DNA of 64,000 nt, taken from positions 55,308,665 through 55,372,664 of the forward strand of contig NC_133653.1 in assembly GCF_009905375.1 (NCBI RefSeq), read 5' to 3'. Positions 10,443 through 23,001 of the stretch are shown piece by piece. The position numbers and the translations under genes are program-made. The DNA comes from Apium graveolens. Lineage: Eukaryota; Streptophyta; Magnoliopsida; Apiales; Apiaceae. A model generated the notes under the pieces. It worked only from the letters and a program-made list of their open reading frames with translations, searched no databases and had not been told where the DNA came from. The first letter of the stretch is position 1; each line of letters starts with the position of its first letter.

Positions 10443-13400
10443 TGTAGCGCCCTCCAAACCCGGGTTAGAGGTTTGGGGGTCCACAACACATACACCATAT
10501 AAAAACCTGTATAAGAAATATTATTTGTAATGACCCTGCTTTATATAACTACGAATCGCAACAGGTTAAAGTATGAAAACAAGCCACAACCTTAACTTTT
10601 ATTACAACGCACCAAATCCCAACTAATTTAATTTACAACTGATAATGGAATTATTCTTACAATCTTACTATCTCACTACTGCATTAAGCTCCTGCTAGCT
10701 CGTTCCAACTCAATCTGGGGTCCTAGCTCGTACATTGAACTGAGAAACCTCGCTATCAACCGTATCCTTCTTAACTGTAGAATACATAAAAAGATTCGCA
10801 AGAGTGAGCTAACTAGCTCAGCAAGTCACCATGACAATAATGAGGTTAATCAATGATCAAACGAGATGATTCAGAGGAATCAAGTTTATTGCTAAACAAT
10901 TATTAGAATTGGATATTCATTTTAAGTTTTGAAACCAAGGTTAGGCTGCTAATCAGTCACCCAGTAACCCCGAGCAAAGCACACAACACTACTCTAATTA
11001 CTGGATCCAAGGCACATATTGGCCTATAATTGACCACGAATCTGGTCCACATTTAAAAAACTATCAAATTCTAAAACAATTCAGTGTAATAAATAATGGA
11101 ATTCAATAAGCAAGATCATAATCAACATTGATAAAGCACTTGTACAAAAGCGTAATACGATTCATGAGTATCACAAGGGTATATCAAGGTATGTATGGGA
11201 AACGGTTTTCAGCCTGTAAGAGGATCAGGTATTAGACAAATAATGATTTTTCAAGGTATAGTTCTTTGATGTTATAAAGAATGGTCGGAGTATAAAAGTT
11301 TCTGTTTTTTTAAACAATTTTGTTCCAGTGTTTGGTAGTTATACATTTGGGGAGTAGTATCGTACTTGGGTGGTTTGGTATCTGAAAATCAATAAAGGAT
11401 GGTTTACAAAGAATAAGGCTTATGGCTCAAGATCAAGAAAAATCAAGGTTCAAGGTTAAATAGTTTAAAACACTTGCAATATAAAATACAAGTTATTTTG
11501 AATAATATTGACATGTTACGAAACAGTTCGAAAATATTTGCGATATATCTTGAAGAAAAGTTCAGAAGTACTTGCCTTACAGGGCTTTACAACTATTACT
11601 GATCGACTCTGAGCCGACTCTGTCGCTCAAGCTTTATTGTCTATACACTAGATACCATTGGATTCGACTTTGATACTCAAGTTTTTCTGTTAAAACTCTA
11701 CTGAGCTCGTCGACTGACTACTAGGTCATCTCTAGTCCATCGTCCATTTCCAGGTTCTCGACTATAACCTACAGGGTTGAAATACCCTACGTTAGACATC
11801 TAGGTATGCTTGCATATCCTCGATACCAATTTTACCCAACGATATTCAAACCCGACTCGTAATTATTTATATTATAATAACACACGCAACAAGTAGGGTT
11901 CACAATCTCGAAAATCGGTTCGGTGTTCGTTTTCGGAAAATATATATACTCTTTATTTTACGAAATCAGGGTTATCGATTTGGCAAAATATTTCATCACA
12001 TCGTACAACCATGTTCGTATAAAACACACACACACACATATATATATATATAGTCACTCGACGTCCCGATAATCATCAGATACGTTCCCGTATTTACGTA
12101 ATTCAGTTTCCCAGAAATCGGGCAGCGTCTCCTTCGTTTATCGGACTACCCGTTGAATACAATCGATGTCAATTCACCACAACAATCCACCAATCAAAAC
12201 AATTACTTCAACAACAATCGCATTCCACTTCACAAGTTCCAACAACAATCAATTACGTCACCAAAATTTTGATACAATCTTTATATACCCGATAAATACT
12301 TTTCATTTTGAAAATAGCTTTACTAACTAAATTAATCTTTTAAAAATTTTAGGACTCAGAATTAATTCATCACAGTCCACCGTCCGCTCGCCGAAGCTCA
12401 TCGCCGACGACGGCAAAAACTCGCGGGTGCCCGTATACAACGGGTTTCCATCACAAATTCCACCAATTTAATTAGTAATTTCCCCGCTCAAACTAAATTT
12501 TTATTTCATAAATTTTAATCAAAATACATTTTACTGCAAAGGAAAAAAATCAAAATTCCAGTTAAACATATATCCGCAACAATTTGGGGAAATAATTGGA
12601 ATAAGAACAGTTAACACAGGAAGCACAACACCGGAAAAAGTCACCGGAAAATACGTGAATGGCCAGAAAATTCAAGGCACAGCAGATTCATCACTCACAC
12701 AACCTGCACACACTTCTGGGACACACACACGCACACTGTAACACATATAGATACGCATATACGTACATATATATACATAAAAGCAACCGGAATCAGGGCG
12801 ATTACCGGTAACCAAGCAGTGACCGGGGAAAAAACCCAGGAACAGAGGGGAACAAAGAGAACTGAGAAGAAGAGGGATTAGAGAGAGAGGGAGTCGAGTG
12901 AACCATGGGGAGAAGAAACTCAGCCATGAACAAAATAGGGTGGTTTGGTGTGTGTGCGTGTGTTTTATCTATCTATTTATTATTATTTTTATCATATTTT
13001 TTTAACCAATCACAACCTGCCACTTATCTCCTGCATAGCCTAACGCTCGACACGTGTTCTGTTTCCCCTTTCTGATAGCCCCGATCTGACCCGCTTTTGG
13101 AATTTATCGAACCATGTTGCACATGAAATAAACTCGTAAGATTAGTTGAATAATCTTAAAATTTTCTAAAAATCCCGAAGCTAATAAAATAAAATTTTCA
13201 TAATTTTTAAAGCATTTTTGAAACGCAACTCATACCCGCATTTTGCAATTAACGAACCGGGCTGCACTTAAAACAAATTCAGAAAACCACGAAAATAGTC
13301 TTAAAATGTTATAAATATCCCGAAGTTTATAAAAACATAAATTTCGAAATTTTAAAATAATTTTTGAAATGCAATTTATACCCGCTTTTCACAATTAAAC

Positions 13401-13830
13401 GAATCGACGCGCAGGTGAAATTAATCCCGAAAATTTCCAAAATAATTTTAAAATTCTTAGAATAATGCGAACTTAATAAAATATAAGTTTCATAATTTTT
13501 GAAGATTTCCATAATTAAATATGGATTTTACCATTAAACATACTCAGAAAATCATTTAAAAATAAATAATTAATGAAATATTGATTTATCAATTTTATAA
13601 AGTCCTAAAAATAATTATTGTATTTATAAAACCATAAAAACAATTTTAGAGGCATTCCAAATATTTATACAAATAAATTTGCATTAAATCCACTTTGGAA
13701 ATTGAAAACAATTTAATACGACTCCAAAATTAATCATGCGGACAACCCGGTACACCATAAATCACATATAGCTACTAATCAAACAACACATAGCGGTCAA
13801 AACCAATACACATATTTTATTTATCTAGTA
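10443..13830 (-). mobile_element. Element A 5' LTR (about 3.39 kb, outer end clipped)
   Basis: It begins TGTAGCGCCCTCC next to the primer site and extends to 13830. There the match to the other LTR stops about 50 bases short of that copy's terminus, so the outer end is deleted. A 22-base insertion relative to the other copy lies near 13792. Small open frames inside (for example 13327-13512, also present at 4373-4558) are conserved only because the LTR is duplicated. Confidence 0.85.
12024..12053. repeat. AC/AT microsatellite in element A 5' LTR
   Basis: A run of AC dinucleotides passes into a run of AT dinucleotides, about 30 bases in all. The equivalent part of the other LTR is deleted. Confidence 0.9.
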
Positions 13831-14735
13831 TATTTGGACCTAACAATATCCAACTTCATCTTCCACGGAGGTGCATTCAAACCTGAATTTGCGTTGCTCC
13901 TTCTTAGTCTTCAATAACTGATTCCCCTATTAAGGATCTCTCTAAGATATCTGACTTTGGAAATTGCTTAGGCTCTGAATTCATGACAGAGTCGACCCAC
14001 TCTACTTTAAAGCACTCCTCTTTAGCTGCGGGTAACTTTATTTCCTTGAACACATTAAAAGTGACCTTTTGATCGTGAACCTTCATCATAAGCTCTCCTT
14101 TTTGCACATCGATCATAGTTCGGCCAGTAGCTAAGAATGGTCTCCCCAAGATAATGGGAATCTTCTTATCCTCCTCAAAGTCAAAAATTACAAAGTCAGC
14201 AGGAAAGATAAGTTTGTCCACCTTAACCAACATAATCACCACAATGCCTCGTGGATTTGTAATAGAACGATCGACCAATTGCAAGGACATATATATCGGC
14301 TTCGGATCAGGTAGACCAAGCTTCTTGAAGATTGGAAAAGGGCATCAGATTGATGCTAGCTCCCAAATCACATAAACACTTTTCGGACGACAAGTTTCCG
14401 ATGGTGCAAGGAATAGTGAAGCTTCCAGGATCTTTAAGCTTCGGAGGCAACTTCTGTTACAACACAACACTGCATTCCTCCGTTAGAGCAATGATCTATA
14501 AGTCATCGAGCCTCAATTTCCGAGAGAGAATATCTTTCATAAACTTTGCATAGTTAGGCATCTGTTCAAGAGCTTCAGCGAAAGGTATGTTGATGTGAAG
14601 TTTCTTGAAAACTTCCAAAAACTTAGCAAATTGTTTATCCAACTTCTACTTTCGCAACCTTTTAGGAAATGGAGGTGGAGGATATAACTATTTTCCCCCT
14701 GTATTACCCTCAGGAGGAGTGTTGACAACAACTTT

Positions 14736-14776
14736 CTTCCTTGTTTCCACCTCAATCTTCCTTGTTTCCACCTCAA
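14736..14776 (-). repeat. Two 21-base tandem units in Athila gag
   Basis: CTTCCTTGTTTCCACCTCAA occurs twice in succession with one extra base between the copies. It is in frame, giving a repeated VETRK(K/I) in the minus-strand protein. Confidence 0.85.
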
Positions 14777-14879
14777 CATCCTTCAGCACCACTGTTTCAT
14801 CCACAATCTCATTTTCTGGAATTGGTAAGGATGCAGACGCACCTGCATTCTGGACAGAAATTTCAGAATCTTCATCTTG

Positions 14880-14884
14880 CTGAA
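14880..14884. repeat. Target-site duplication CTGAA of Tekay B
   Basis: CTGAA precedes TGTAACACCC at 14885. The partner copy at 38269-38273 follows ATTACA at 38268. The matching pair shows that B integrated as one unit into Athila gag. Confidence 0.95.
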
Positions 14885-17800
14885 TGTAACACCCCCAAAT
14901 CCGGAGTCGGGGATCCAAGTTGTCACGAGTTCCATTTCCCTTATCAATACTTAATCTTAACAGTCAACCAACTACTACGTACTGCGACCCCACAATATAC
15001 ACACACACACCACAAGTTATAGTCTCAGAGATGAATACCAAAAATAACACAAGTCATTTTATTCCACAATTATAAACCATTTCACCTTAAAAAGGGTTTC
15101 TGAATAATTTACATATTCTTTGCCATTATTACAATTCATAAATATACATAAGTCTGGTACATCGAAAGTTGAAAGCCTAGCCTATTGGTAGATCCTACCT
15201 CAGCTACACGGCATCAACGCCTACAGGAAACTGCGGAACGTTTCCTATCTGCTCGCGAATTGGGAGCTTGATCCTGTTCATATTGTCTATCTGTTGTTGT
15301 GTGATGAAAGAAGAAAGCAAGGGTGAGCAACAAGCCCACCGAAATAATATGTATAATAATTAACAATATATGAGCATTCTCATAGTACTCATAAAAGTTT
15401 TGGTCAAGAAGAAATGAACCAAGTTTGATATCTTAACGCGACCAAGTCGCAAAATATTCAGTATATATGTATATATATACTTTTCAAAATCTTGGAAGTC
15501 CTCTTCCATGCATAATATACACAGAGTTCCAGTTTATAACTGTATAAAAATATCGTTGCAAGGTGATCTCATATATCTAACCTTGTCTCAACGTTTTTGT
15601 GAAAATCTTTGTCATGCATAAGATAATCATTAACCAGATATAAGTTGAAAAAATGAAGCTACAAGATACTCCAATATACTTATATCTTTTTCGAATACTA
15701 CTTGAACTACCACCGTTCAAGTTATAATTAGTTTCAAAAGTTCATCACATAGATGAGACTACAAGACAAGATTTGAATAGATTCAATCTTTGAATATCAT
15801 TATAAATAATGAAGTTACGTGATACTTCATTAAGTCCCGATATATATATACACCTATATATATACATTTCATGCACTCCTTGAAAACCTCTGTTATAAAA
15901 ATTATAAACAGAGTTGCAATATCCAATGAATTTGGAAAGGAGAAAACCTTGGCATAAACCTGATATCTTGCTGATCAGGCAAAGATACCAATAAGTAACC
16001 TTTTCTACTAGTAGATGGACGAATTCCCCACTGGTCATCACCCTGGCCGCAATAGGACCTTATGCTGGACTTCCACTCAGCCACTTACGCATTTGATGGA
16101 CTCCCACTAAGCCACTTACACTTTCATGGACGCCCATTGAGCCCATGTTGCTTATGCCGACACAATAGATGGACTTACATCCCGAACGTTGGGTAAGTAA
16201 TCAATTCATTTGTCAAAACAACAACCTCGTTGTGAATATAAAATACACCACAGAGCCGGATCCCTCAGGTTTTGAGCGAGTATTTAAATCCCCTTTGAAA
16301 GGAAGATCTTAAATATAAAAATGAATTTTGGGATCCGCTCTAACTTTTAAAATCATTTTGAAGACTCGAAAACACTTTTAAGAATGTTTGGAGTAATGTT
16401 GATTTAATAAAATAAATCAGTCCCAATATATTAGAAAATATCTGAATATTATTATTTAAATAATATTCCCATAAGGATAATCTCTACATAAATATTTTGA
16501 AGTAGAAGTTTTAAAACTCATACTTGAAATGAATATTAAATAACCAAAGATATACTTATACGAAAGTACTATCTTTATTTGAATAATCGAAATTAAGTTT
16601 GATTATCGAAACATTATTCTTTAATAAAATAAAGAATAATATTTGGTAAATAAGCGGAGTCATAAGTCTTCAAATGAATATTCAAAAATAATATTCATTA
16701 AATAAAATAACGGAGTCATAAATCCTCGAATGAATATTCAAAATAATATTCATTAAATAAATAAATAAAGTTATCGAATAAACCTTATTCGATTAATAGT
16801 TTTGAAAACTATATCAATATATATATATATAAATAAATATATATTATACTCGGAAACATCGACTCCCGGTTTAGAAAAATGTTCACCTTTGGGTCCCCTA
16901 TACTAAGGGTATACGCAACTACTGCTTATCTCTAGCATAGGTATTATGCAACTATAAGCATTGAAATCAACAGATAGATAACCAGATTACGAAACAGACA
17001 TGCATATATATACCATATCAACATGCTTCAATATATCGCAAAATTTGCTAATTAACCAACATGCATCTATCACAAGATAATGCATATACATATATACATC
17101 ACAACAATAGTATAACGGGTAGAAAACTTGCCTGAGCGACTAGGGGTGGTAAAAGTCCTGGGATGAGTCTGGTAACCTATAAACCACATATAAGTTGGAA
17201 TTAAACCAAAGTCGCTTATGAATCTATACTTTAACCAATTAGACTCCAATGCTCGCTTTGCGCTCAACGATTCTCTTAAGTCGCTCGAGTACCCTCGGCT
17301 CCACCATTTTTAATAAATTAACCATTAAGAGTTTTAAGGCGATTCTTTCGCGAGAACCTTACCAACTGCCTAATACACTTTACATAATTGTTTCATACCC
17401 CAATTAGTCATTTAAGGTCCTTAACCAAGGTTTCAAAGTAAGGCGAGGGGTAATGGTTCGGTCGCGAAGCGCCGTTACTTAAAACGGCCGTTTCTCCTAA
17501 ACCGTACATCGGATTCAAACGAACCACATATCAAAATGAAGCTCGTAACATGAACTATCTAATCATGGCAATGGTCAAAACCTAACAGTGAGTTCACGGG
17601 TCCTGATGTTAAGAACAAAAACAGTCTAAAGTAAATCGGGCATTACGACGGCTATGTTTACGCGATTACCAAATTTTATACTACTCCAATTCAATCCACA
17701 ATCAACCCACAATAATTATTACAACCATAATTCATCCATATAATACTACAACAGCCCCAAAATCTCAAGGTTTCCACTTTATACTACTTCACAATCATGA

Positions 17801-18739
17801 ACTAAAAGCTTACTTAAGTTCATTAACTAATTACCAAGATTTACCATTCCAAAAACATCACAAAACCAACCAATCTCTAAATACACAACAACCATGCATC
17901 TCATGAACCATAAAAAAAAAACCAAACCTAATGCTCAAAGTAAAGTTAGGGTTTGGAGGGGTTATACCTTCCTTGGAGTGATTAGAGTAGCTAGGAAGCC
18001 TTAAGAAGCCTTGAGAAGCCTTGAGATAGCTTAGGAATGCTTGGATCTTAAAGGAAATCAAAGAAAATAAAGTTAGTAATCTTGAAAACATTATTCATCA
18101 TCTTCTTCCTTGATTTATTGGAAGAGATTCATGAAGAAATAGAAGCTTAAACTCCTAGGATATGCTTATCTAATCATAAGGGACCTTGGGTAATTACCTT
18201 GCAAATTAACAAAGCTAGAAACTTGAATTTTGGAATTTTTCTCCTTGAAAAAATGAAAAAGCCGTGAGCTATGTGTTCTTGGGAGAGTATTTGCTTTGTT
18301 GAATGTTTTTCTGGTGGAAAATGAAGTGAATGGGATATTTGGATGATTTGTTGGTTGTTTAAAGTGAGTGGAGTATGACTAAGCATGACATCATCTTGGT
18401 GACTTCATCTCTTGCCACTTGTCATCACTTGTTGGTGGAAGCATCTTCTTATGCTAATCCTTGCTTAATTGTTTGGTTAATGACCGCTTATCTGTTATAC
18501 GGTTCGCTTAATTTTCGTTCTCGTTTATCGTTTGAGGGATCATACCCGGGATCTTATTACTTGGGTTCCCCTAAACCTTTCTCAATATATTATATTTCTT
18601 ATATGATCCTCTCTTATAATCCTTGAATTTAAATCCTTTTTATCCTGTTACCTTATACTCAATTCTTTCAGTATCTGGTGGATTTTCGGGAAAAATCAAA
18701 GTGTTCGAATTTGGATTCTGACGATCTTTACATACACTT
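14885..18739 (-). mobile_element. Element B 3' LTR, left part
   Basis: It aligns with 34255-38109 of the 5' LTR. It begins TGTAACACCCCC and breaks at 18739, where element D is inserted; the last 150 bases of the LTR resume at 28517. It has two to three copies of a unit containing GAATATTCAAA and GGAGTCATAA near 16650-16760, fewer than in element D's LTR. Confidence 0.95.
18735..18739. repeat. Target-site duplication CACTT of Tekay D
   Basis: CACTT precedes TGTAATAACC at 18740. The partner copy at 28512-28516 follows GTGTTACA at 28511. The unbroken LTR at 38100-38112 has a single CACTT at this position, which confirms the insertion. Confidence 0.97.
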
Positions 18740-20819
18740 TGTAATAACCCCAATTTTTGGAAATTTTTGAAACCCTTATGAATAGTGTTTTTTTCTGAAT
18801 GAGAAAACTTTTCATGCCACACTATGTAAGGGTTCTGTTATGGATATTCTGAGATTTTATTAGTACTCTATATGGTATATAAGTGTATGTAAAGATCGTC
18901 AGAATCCAATTCCGAACACTTTGATTTTTCCCCAAAATCCACTAGATACGGAAAGAATTGAGTATAAGGTAACATGATTAAAAGGATTTAAATTCAAGGA
19001 TTATAAGAGAGGATCATAAAAGGAATATAATGTATTGAGAAAGGTTAAGGGAACCCAAGTAATAAGATCCCGGGTATGATCCCTCAAACGATAAACGAGA
19101 ACGAAAGTTAAGTGAACCGTATAACAGATCAGCGGCCATTAGCCAAGTAATTAAGAGCTAATCAAAGAGGTTAGTGATGATGATGTCACCACACCAACAA
19201 GAAGATGACAAGTGTGGGAAGATGACATAGGAGGATGACATAAGCATGACCAAAGGGAAGGTATTGTTGGTTGATTTCAAGCCACACAAATTTTACCATG
19301 GTTAAAAGGTAATTAACAAAACAAAAGGATATCAACCAAGCTTTTTATGCACAAAGATCAAGAAAACAAAGCAAGCTTCTCTCTCCCCCCTTTTCATCTT
19401 CTTCATTTCGAATTTTTCACCAAAATGGTGAATTAGAAATTCAAAACACAAGCTATACTCCATGGAAAATTATAAGGTTTGTTTCTTTGGATCCTATATT
19501 TCATAACTAAGAAGAGCAAGTAGTTTGAGTGCTTGAATCAAAGGTTTTCTATCTCAAACAAATCATTTTAGTTTAGGGTGAATAGTAACTTTCAAGAACA
19601 AATTTGTGATTCTTGATTTTATTTGCAAGGTCAAGGTAGCTTAAGCATATATTAAGGCTTCCATGGACATTCCAAGGATCTTTCATGGATTAAAAGCTTC
19701 AAGGAAGGTATAATATCTTAACCAAGATTTGTTATTGAATGTTAAGAGCATAATATGAGTAATATAGTTCATGAGAGGCTTGATGGTTGTGTATGTAGAG
19801 ATTAGTTGGTTTTGGGTTGTTTTTGGAGTTGTAAATCTTGGTTGTTGATTAATGAACTTAAGTGTAGTTTAAATTCATGATAAAGAATAGTATAAATTGT
19901 TAATGTTGAGTTGTTGGGGCTGTTATGATAAAGTATGGATGGAGTTTTGATTGGGTTGTGAATTGGGATTGATTGGTGGTTGAATTGGTTGGTAAAATTT
20001 TGGGAAATCGCGTAAACATAGCCGTCGTAATGTCCGATTTTCTTTGGACTGTTTTTGTGCATAACATTAGGACCCGAGAACCCACTGATAGATTATGACC
20101 ACTGCCATGTTTAGATAGCTCATGTTACGAGCTTCGTTTTGATATGTAGTTCGTTTGATTCCGATGTACGGTTTAGGAAAAACGACCGTTTTAAGTAACG
20201 GCGTTTCGCGAACGAAACATTTCCCCTCGCCTTACTTTGAAACCTTGGTTAAAGACCTTAAAGGACTAATTGGAGTATGAAACAATTATGTAAGGTGGAT
20301 TAGGTAGTTGGTAAGGTACTCGCGAAAGAATCTCCATAAAACCCTTAATGGTTAATTTATTAAAAATGGTGGAGCCGAGAGTACTCGAGCGACTTAAGTA
20401 AACCGTTAAGCGCGAAAGCGAACATTAGGACTCTAAATGGTTAAAGTCTAGTTTCTTAAGCGACCGGGGTTTAATTCCGACTTATGTTGTTGTTCATAGG
20501 TTATCGGACCCACTCTAAGCGTAAGTCTATCCGGGAGCACTCAGGCAAGTTTTCTACCCGATATACTGTTGTTGTGATGTAAATATATGTATATGCATTA
20601 TCTTGTGATAGTGCATGATTGTTATTAGCAAATTTTGCGATATATTGGAGCATGCTGATATGGTATATATGCATGTCTGTTTCGTAATCTGGTTATCTAT
20701 CTGTTGATTTCAATGCTTATAGTTGCATAATACCTATGCTAGAAATAAGCAAGTAGTTGCGTATACCCTTAGTATAGGGGATAAAAGGTGAACATATTTC
20801 TAAACCGGGAGTCGATGTT

Positions 20820-20875
20820 CCCGAGTATATATATATATATATATATATTTATTTATATATATATATATGGATATA
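20820..20875. repeat. TA microsatellite in Tekay D LTR
   Basis: Two TA runs are separated by TTTATT. The matching run in the 3' LTR (26345-26400) differs in repeat number, one of the few differences between the two LTRs. Confidence 0.9.
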
Positions 20876-20929
20876 GTTTTTAAAACTATTAATCGAATAA
20901 GGTTTATTCGATAACTTTAACTTTATTTT

Positions 20930-21145
20930 ATTATTGAATATTATTTCGAATATTATTCGAAGGCGTATGACTCCTTTACATTATTTATTGAATATTATTT
21001 GAATATTCATTTGAGGATGTATGACTCCTTTATTTTATTTAATGAATATTATTTATAATATTCATTCGAGGTATTATGACTCAGCTTATTTTATTTATTG
21101 AATATTATTTGAATATTCATTTGAGGATCTATGACTCCGATTATT
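20930..21145 (+). repeat. Four tandem units of about 60 bp in D's LTR
   Basis: Each unit contains TTGAATATTATTTGAATATT followed by a GAGG and TATGACTC stretch. The units also contain short inverted repeats (AATATT). The same block is at 26455-26670 in the 3' LTR. B's LTRs carry fewer units, which accounts for part of their shorter length. Confidence 0.8.
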
Positions 21146-22989
21146 TGCTGAGGTATATTCTTTATTTTATTAAAGAATAAGGTGTCAATAATCAAACTTA
21201 TTTTCGATTATTCAAATAAAGATAATACTTTCATATAAGTATATCTTTGGTTATTTAATACTCGTTTCAAGTATAAATTTTAATACTTCTACTTCAATTA
21301 TTTTTATAAAGATTATTCTTTATGGGAATATTATTTAAATAATAATATTCAGTCATTTTCTAAATATTCTGGGGACTGATTTACTTCATTAAATCAGCCT
21401 TACTCCAAACACTCTTTAAAGTGTTTTCGAGTCTTCAAAATGATTTTTAAAAGTCAGAGCGGATCCCAAAACTCATTTTTATATTTAAGATCTTCCTTTT
21501 TAAAGGGGATTTAAATACTCGCTCAAAACCTGGGGAATCCGGCTCTGTGGTGTATTTTATATTCGCAACGAGGTTGCAGATTTGGTAAATGAATTGATTA
21601 CTTGCCCAACGTTCGGGAAGTAAGCCCATCTCATTGAGTCGGCATAAGCGACAGGCGGGGTACGGTCTATTATTGTGTAAGTGGCTGGGTGGCAGTCCAT
21701 CAACGCGTGAGGGGCCGGGGTACGGTCTAGCGCGAGGTCCTAATGCGGCCAGGGTGATGACCGGTGAGGAATTCATCCATCTACAGTAGAAAAGGTTACT
21801 TATTGGTATCTTTGCCTGATCAGCGAGATATCGGGTTTATGCCAAAATTCTTTTCCTTTCCAAAATTCATTGGATGTTTCAAACTCTGTTCATACTTTAC
21901 ATAACAGAGGTTCCAGGAAATGTTTAAGAGATATATATATGTGGATATATATATATCGGGACTAAATAAAGTATCTCGTAACTTTATTTCATTCAATAAT
22001 ATTTCAAAGATTGAATCTATTCAAATCTTGTCTTGTAGTCTCATCTATGTGATGAACTTTTGAAACTGGTTATAACTTGAACGGTGGTAGTTCAAGTAGT
22101 ATTGGGAAAGATATAAGTATATTGGGGTATTTGGTAACCTCATCTTTTAAACTTATATCTAATTAATAATTGTCTTATGAATGACAAAGATTTTCAGAAA
22201 AACGTTGAGACAAGGTTAGATGTATGAGATCACCTTGCAACGATATTTTTTTTATATATACAGTTATACACTGGGATTTTGTGTATATTATGCATGGAAG
22301 AGGACTTCCAATATTTTGAAAAGTATATATGTATATATACTGAATATTTTGCGACTTCATCGCATTAAGATATCAAACTTGGTTCATTTCTTTTGACCAA
22401 GACTTTCATGAGTACTATGAGAAGGCTCATATACTAGTAAGTATATACTAGTAATTATCTTACACACGATAAAAGATTCTAGTAAGTATCCATTTAGATA
22501 CTTATATTATTGTTATCACTATATATTATCTTGCGAGCTGTAAGGCTCACTCTTGCTTTATTTCTTCATCACACAACAACAGTTAGGAAAGATGGCCAGA
22601 CTCCAGCAGACCCAGCGCAAGCGCGTGGGAAGCGTCCCGCGTCTTCCCGATGATGTTGTGGCTGCTATAGCTGCAGAGGTAGATCTATTGGTAGATCAGG
22701 CATTCTATTTTTGAGAATCAATTATGTATAATTATAACTTGTGGCAGATAATGGCAATTAACTGTAAATTATCAAGTAATCATTTTGGGTTGTAATAACT
22801 TTTAAATTGTGGATTCAAAGACTTGTACTTATTTAAATTTCATCTCTGAGACAATAACGGGTTGTGGTGTGTGTTAGTGTGGGGTCACAGCATAAGGTTA
22901 TTTATTATTGATTTAGTGAAGTGATATTATGGAAAGAAAGACCGTGACGACCCGGATCCCCGACCCCGGATCTGGGGGTGTTACAGAAG

Positions 22990-23001
22990 TGGTATCAGAG
23001 C
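22990..23001 (+). other. Element D primer-binding site (tRNA-Met type)
   Basis: TGGTATCAGAGC lies four bases after the LTR end. It is the standard initiator tRNA-Met primer site of chromoviruses. Confidence 0.95.

Larger units (their letters stand above)
3333..13830 (-). mobile_element. Element A: decayed Ty3/gypsy Tekay-clade chromovirus
   Basis: Direct repeats at 3333-4903 and 12290-13830 are LTR sequence. A reverse-complement tRNA-Met primer site lies at 10428-10439 and a polypurine tract at 4904-4919, so the element reads on the minus strand. Between them, in expected order from 10427 downwards, are traces of gag, protease, RT, RNase H and integrase, all full of stops and frameshifts. 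Clade assignment rests on the tRNA-Met site, the LTR of more than 3.3 kb and the shape of the integrase tail. The element is not functional. Confidence 0.85.
13831..14884 (-). pseudogene. Athila gag C-terminus and protease region (remnant)
   Basis: From 14884 downwards the minus strand carries acidic gag sequence. This is followed by ALEQMPNYAKFMKDIL near 14560 and a protease-like stretch ([18 protein letters not shown]) near 14340. An open frame of 128 codons (13904-14290) includes SITNPRGI, VKVDKLIFPADFVI and IPIILGRPFLATGR, the hallmark block of Athila-type proteases. Stops interrupt the region between 14290 and 14690, and the sequence ends abruptly at 13831. The upstream part is at 38274-39663, beyond the Tekay insertion. 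Confidence 0.85.
18740..22985 (+). mobile_element. Element D 5' LTR
   Basis: It runs from TGTAATAACCCC to GGGGGTGTTACA, 4246 bp, next to the primer site. It is about 90% similar by eye to B's LTR in reverse complement. Open frames inside it (for example minus 19802-20062 and 21447-21776) recur at the same places in the 3' LTR and show no protein domain. Confidence 0.95.

Noticed and set aside
15745..16084. Open frames of 98 and 60 codons, repeated at 35115-35454
   Set aside because: They are located in element B's LTRs; low-complexity translation with no domain.
19802..20085. Open frames of 86 and 61 codons, repeated at 25327-25610
   Set aside because: Both lie in the two LTRs of element D. 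Identity reflects LTR duplication in a young insertion, not selection on a protein.
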